From contig CM033406.1 of assembly GCA_019426215.1 (NCBI GenBank), positions 1,317,001-1,381,000 on the forward strand: DNA of 64,000 nucleotides. The letters run 5' to 3'. Origin of the DNA: Buddleja alternifolia (taxonomy: Eukaryota; Streptophyta; Magnoliopsida; Lamiales; Scrophulariaceae). This document shows positions 59,625 to 64,000 of this stretch, piece by piece. Under the pieces are notes generated by a model, which had not been told where the DNA came from, did not search any database, and was given only the letters and a program-made list of their open reading frames with translations. The number at the start of each line of letters is the position of its first letter. Positions within the stretch are counted from its first letter, which is position 1. The translations under genes and the position numbers were made by a program.

Positions 59625-61747
59625 TTAAGCGTTTAAATCAATCATACCTAATTCACTTCTCACAGTGAGAAATCGTTGTTCGTTGAGCGCTTTGATGAAG
59701 ATATCTGCTAATTGTTTGTCAGTTCCAATGAAGTGCATGGAGATATCTTTCTTTTGAACATGGTCACGCAAGAAATGGTATCTAATGTCAATGTGTTTGG
59801 TTCTAGAATGAAGAACAGGGTTTTGGGTCATAGCTAAAGCGCTTTGGTTATCACAGTGGATTGGGGTAGGACCTAGGATGATTCCATAGTCTCTAAGTTG
59901 TTGCCTCATCCAAAGGATTTGTGCACAACAGCTCCCAGCGGCTACATATTCTGCCTCAGCAGTAGAAGTCGCTATGGATTGTTGTTTCTTACTATGCCAC
60001 GAGATCAGTCTATCACCTAGAAATTGACATGTGCCACTAGTACTTTTTCTATCTATTTTGCATCCTACAAAATCTGCGTCTGAATAACCAATTAGTTCAA
60101 AGGGAGAGTCCTTTGGATACCATAAGCCCACATTTTGTGTGCCTTTTAGGTATTTAAAGATTCTCTTGGTAGCATTTAAGTGTGATTCTCTTGGATCAGC
60201 TTGAAAGCGTGCACACATGCATACCGAAAACATAATATCGGGTCTACTAACGGTAAGATAAAGAAGTGATCCAGTAATACCTCTATAGTTAGTGATATCA
60301 ATTTTCTTCCCACTTTCATCTTTATCTAACTTAAGCGTTTGGCTCATTGGAATTTTTGAAGATGATGCATTTTCCATACCAAATTTCTTAATCATATCTC
60401 TTGTATATTTAGCTTGGTTTATAAATATTCCATTAGGGAGTTGTTTAACTTGTAATCCTAAGAAGAAAGTTAATTCACCCATCATGCTCATTTCAAATTG
60501 ATCTTGCATCATTTTCGAAAATTTCTCACACAATCACTTATTAGTAGAACCAAATATAATATCATCAACATAAATTTGGACTAAGAGAATATCTTCATTA
60601 TGAGTAATTTTAAATAACGTTGTGTCAACGCTGCCTTTTGAAAAGCCTTTACCTATAAGGAAGATAGAGAGAGTGTCATACCATGCTCTTGGTGCTTGTT
60701 TAAGGCCATAGAGTGCCTTATCCAATTTGTAGACCATACTTTTGCCATGGTTGTTGATGAATTCTGGAGGTTGCTCCACATAAACTTCTTCTTAGAGTTT
60801 ACCATTCAGGAAAGCACTCTTCACGTCCATTTGATACACTGTGAACTTGTTAAATGCGGCAAACGCTAGGAACATACGAATCGCTTCAAGACGAGCTACT
60901 GGGGCATAAGTCTCATCAAAATCAATACCTTCTTCTTGACAATAACCCTGAGCGACTAATCTGGCTTTGTTTCTTATAACAATGCCATCTTCGTCCATCT
61001 TGTTCCTCAAAACCCATCTAGTCCCAATAACGCCTTGATGAGTTGGCCTTGGTACTAACGTCCAAACCTTGCTTCTCTCAAATTAGTTAAGCTCTTCTTG
61101 CATTGTTTCAATCCAACTTGAATCACTGAGCGCTTCATCCACTTTCTTTGGTTCCATTTGAGATAAGAAACTTGCGAACATGGCCTCATTGATTGTAGCG
61201 AACCTAGTTCTAACAGGTGCTTCAACATCTCCAATGATTAGCTCTGGTGGATGGTCTCTAAGCCATTTACGATCTGGTTGGAAAGGGTTAAGAGATTCTT
61301 GATCATCAATCGCTTGATTCTCATTAGTCTCTGGCGCAATTGATGCATCATTCACAGTTCCAATATGCTCTTGATGATCATTCTCTTCATGATCTTCAGC
61401 GATTTTGACAATATTCTCATTAGTAACCTCACGAGTATTTTTAGGAAAAGGCACATAGATCTCATCATTAGCGTCATCATCACTATCATCATTGAGATTG
61501 ATTTGTGACGCTTGTTGGGCAAGATCTTCAATTCCTACATCATCAGGATTAACCTTACTCGGTTCTTGGTTTGCATCATCAAACACAACATGAATGGATT
61601 CTTCAACCTTCGATTTGATCTTATTTAGGATGCGAAAACTCTTTCCATTTTTGGCATAGCCTAGAAAGGTTCCCTCATCCGCTTTAGGATCAAATGTCTT
61701 TAGGTTTTGAGATCCATTGTTATGAATGAAACATTTTGAACCAATAC
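59625..61747 (-). pseudogene. pol: S2 integrase-RT linker, reverse transcriptase and RNase H
   Basis: One frame from 61586 to 59625, broken only by stops at 61083-61085, 60792-60794 and 60536. The linker is acidic and Asn/Asp-rich. RT blocks are [39 protein letters not shown], and [12 protein letters not shown] (YVDD at 60561-60572). RNase H keeps all catalytic positions: GYSDADFVGC, STAEAEYVAAG and IHCDNQSAL. The end is SELGMIDLNA. A one-base deletion near 61744 separates this from the integrase frame. It is far better preserved than S1. Confidence 0.88.
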
Positions 61748-62866
61748 ATGAAAGTATGAAACGTTAGGCTTACGTCCCTTTCATAACTCATATGGAGTCT
61801 TCTCATGTTGCTTGTTGATCATACACCGGTTCTGAGTGTAGCAAGCGGTATTGATAGCTTCGGCCCAAAACCTTTGAGGCAGCTTAGACTCTGCAAGCAT
61901 TGTCCTAGCGGCTTCGTTAAGCGTTCTGTTCCGTCGCTCGGCAACTCCATTTTGTTGAGGTGTTCTAGGGGCAGAATACTCATGAAGTATTCCAAATTCA
62001 ATACAAAACTTCTCAACAAATTGGTTAGTAAATTTAGTCCCTCGATCGCTTCTAATTCTTGTCACTTTTAAATCTTTATATGTTTGCAATTGACGAATTA
62101 AAGATATGAGCTTGACACTAGTTTCATCTTTGGTCGCTAGGAATTCTACCCATGTATCGTGAGAGAAATCATCAACTATTACTAGTGAGTACTTTTTACC
62201 ACTAATACTCATGATTTGAATAGGACCAAAAAAATCTAAATGCAATAGTTCAAGAACTCTAGAAGTAGATAGGCATGGTTTCTTTTTAAAAGATGATTTA
62301 ACTTGTTTACCCATTTGGCATGCATCACATAAGCGATTTTCCTGAAAGGAACCCTTAGGTAATCCTTCTACTAGATTTAGCGATATTAATTGAGATATTG
62401 CCTTAAAATTGAGGTGATTCATTTTTCTATGCCATAACCAACCCAATTCATTTTGACTCTTAGCAACAAAGCATGTGGGGTTGTTATCAAATGTAGAATC
62501 CCAATCTACTAAATACACATTGTTTATTCTTTTTCCTCTTAATTTAGTAGACTTGGTCTTAGCGTCGTTAACATAGCAGAAGTCGCTTGAGAGTTTAACT
62601 TCAAAGCCTTTATCACAAAATTGACTAATGCTTAACAAATTATGCTTAAGACCCTCAACATAATAGACATCACTAATCATGATGTTCCCCCTATGCATGA
62701 TACCTATACCTTTGGTTTTACCTTTGGAGTTATCACCGAATATGACATGAGGACCGTTGGTTGCACGATAGTTGATCAAGAGATCCTTTGAGCCAGTCAT
62801 GTGCCTTAACGACCCACTATCGATGTACCAAATAGAAGTATCGGTGTTGGCTCTAGGTACCTGCAT
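61748..62866 (-). pseudogene. pol: S2 protease and integrase
   Basis: Begins MQVPRANTDTSIWYIDSGSLRHMTGSKDLL; DSG is the protease active site. FGDNSKGKTKGIG and LKHNLLSISQFCDKGFE follow. The HHCC domain is HRKMNHLNFKAISQLISLNL with CDACQMGK. The integrase core shows LHLDFFGPIQ (first Asp), VTRIRSDRGTKFTN (second Asp) and QNGVAERRNRTLNEAA (Glu). The frame ends after KTPYEL, where a stop replaces the Trp seen in S1 (61781-61783). ATG 62866-62864 lies 13 nt beyond the gag stop, with TAA touching it in frame. Confidence 0.88.
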
Positions 62867-62879
62867 TTAAAGGGCAGTT

Positions 62880-64000
62880 CTAATTCTTCTTAGGTACCCA
62901 TGTTGTTTTGGGTCCTTCAACGTTAGTAGCTTTGGTTTGAATTAAAACTTTCGGAACCCATATTTGCCTTGTCTTCATTACGGGAAGATTAGCCTCTTTG
63001 GGTTTCACATTGTGTTGTGTGTGCTTTTTGTTCAGCTTTTTTTTAGTGTGCTTTTTAGGTGTATAGTAATATCCTCGATTATAATAGTAATCGTAATCAT
63101 AATCATAGTCATAGTCATCATAGTATCGATAATATGATCTAGATCTTTGAGGATACTGACGCTGGTATTTCCTTAGCGCTGGCTTAGGAGTTGCTTTTAG
63201 CGATTGACGCTTAGCGTTTGATTCACTTGTAGATGGTTTATCCTTGACCTTTTGGGCGTTTGGATAGACCTTCTTTTGTGAGTCATTCACTTTCGTTTTC
63301 TCCTTATTGCCTGAGTTGGTATTGACCTTCTCATTTGGCCTTGTACCATTGTCCTTTGGTTCATTCAGCGTTTGACTGTTTGAACTCTTCTTAACAAAGG
63401 TAACACCCTTTCCTTTGTTGTTTGCCGTAACATTAGATTTATTAGGTTGTTTACTGAATTTATTGCATCCCAAACCAGTCTTTTCACCAAATAATCTAGT
63501 TACTTCAGTCACATTATCTAACTTTCTAGAAGCTTTTGATAATGATGAGATGAGCTGCTCTGATTTAGCAAGTTTAGCGATCAGATCAGCTTCTCTCTTG
63601 ACTATTATATCAAGATCGCTTTTCAATTGAGTAATTTCACTTTTCGTATCTTAGAAATTTCTTGAATTTCTTGACCAATAAAGCCATCTCTTTTTCCTCA
63701 TTGGATTCTATTGATTTCACCTCGTTAATCGCTTTACCCGTATTCTTTGTAGTAACGATTAAAGCTCCTGATTTAGTCGCTGACGTCGATGTATCGCTGA
63801 CTTCTCCCAATTCAAACTCAAATGCCTTTAATTCTGAAAACACATGTTCTGGAGTAAGAGTCTCCAATGTTTGTGATTCTCTCATGGCAACAGTCTTGAT
63901 TAGATACTTGCTTGGAAGACTTCTGAAAATCTTGTTGACCATTTCCTTGTTGGTCAATTCCTTGTCTAGTGACGCTAACTCTGTAATAAGCAAAGTAAAT
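62880..64000 (-). pseudogene. gag: S2 gag, C-terminal part, with internal deletion
   Basis: Runs from the window edge to TAG at 62880-62882. Compared with S1 gag, about 660 bp are missing near 63645: the frame goes from KKFLRYEK directly to sequence matching S1's SEIAQLKSNLDIIV. The deletion removes the zinc knuckle and Pro-rich segment and shifts frame. The rest (63626-62880) keeps the coiled-coil segment and the Tyr/Asp tract (YYRYYDDYDYDYDYDYYY, about 63062-63150) before the basic YTPKKHTKKKLNKKH. The 5' gag is outside the window. Confidence 0.8.

Larger units (their letters stand above)
42996..64000 (-). mobile_element. second Sirevirus-like copia element (S2), 5' end outside window
   Basis: Read on the - strand: gag (from beyond 64000), pol, extra gene, PPT, 3' LTR ending at 42996. 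It is closely related to S1 throughout. Its extra gene is split by the Athila-like element at 47637-57336. The 3' LTR abuts Tekay-like LTR sequence at 42995; the flanking ATAAG is a candidate TSD, but the partner is outside the window. Nonsense codons and frameshifts make it defective, yet its RT and RNase H active sites are intact. Confidence 0.88.

Noticed and set aside
62866..62880. T TTA AAT heptamer as a -1 frameshift site between gag and pol
   Set aside because: It lies downstream of the gag stop, and pol is in the +1 frame, so a -1 shift there would not reach pol.
1..64000. CRISPR array, bacterial operon, or integrated pararetrovirus
   Set aside because: No regular spacer array, no bacterial gene layout, and no movement or coat protein motifs. 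All polymerase domains fit LTR retrotransposons.

Overview
The window is plant nuclear DNA made almost entirely of nested transposable elements. I see no host gene, rRNA, tRNA or CRISPR array. It is AT-rich and holds LTR retrotransposons primed by tRNA-iMet (TGGTATCAGAGC) or tRNA-Asp (TGGCGCCGTTGCCGGGG), intron-bearing element genes and a hAT remnant. The lineages suggest a flowering plant, probably a eudicot. Every element coding sequence except one 364-codon frame is broken by stops or frameshifts.

Layout. 1-11752: 3' part of a Ty3/gypsy element, Tat-like, + strand, with gag, protease, RT, RNase H and integrase. An antisense gene at 10513-6966 lies between integrase and the 3' LTR. It encodes a plant-mobile-domain-like protein, reads as seven exons and has its own TATA box. 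11756-20310: a Ty1/copia RT scrap, a copia-type LTR remnant, a + strand Sirevirus-like extra gene (13980-18247) and the 5' end of an antisense copia element. 20993-35505: a complete 14.5-kb Sirevirus-like copia element on the - strand, with target-site duplication GATGC on both sides. It sits inside an older copia LTR, which itself lies next to a hAT transposase remnant (35604-37574). 37575-42995: LTR remnants, a 1.25-kb solo LTR (TSD TAGGA) and part of a Tekay/Del-like LTR. 42996 to the window end: a second Sirevirus-like element on the - strand. Its extra gene is split by a non-autonomous, Athila-like element (47637-57336), which in turn holds a 3.3-kb solo LTR (TSD GCTTC).

Most interesting. 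All three Sirevirus-like copies carry a very large gene downstream of pol, in the env-like position. It is about 1,400 codons long with at least two introns. A G-box/TATA region about 115-125 bp upstream of the ATG recurs in the copies. The Tat element independently carries an intron-bearing passenger gene with its own TATA box, on the opposite strand. Both look like transcriptionally autonomous passenger genes inside retrotransposons. In the Sirevirus-like elements pol starts at an ATG 13 nt after the gag stop, and an in-frame TAA touches that ATG, so reinitiation is likelier than frameshifting. In the Athila-like element, clusters of the near-palindrome TAGCCRYGGCTA lie just upstream of the LTR TATA box and again downstream of its ORF.

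All domain assignments are from reading the sequence; no database search was possible.
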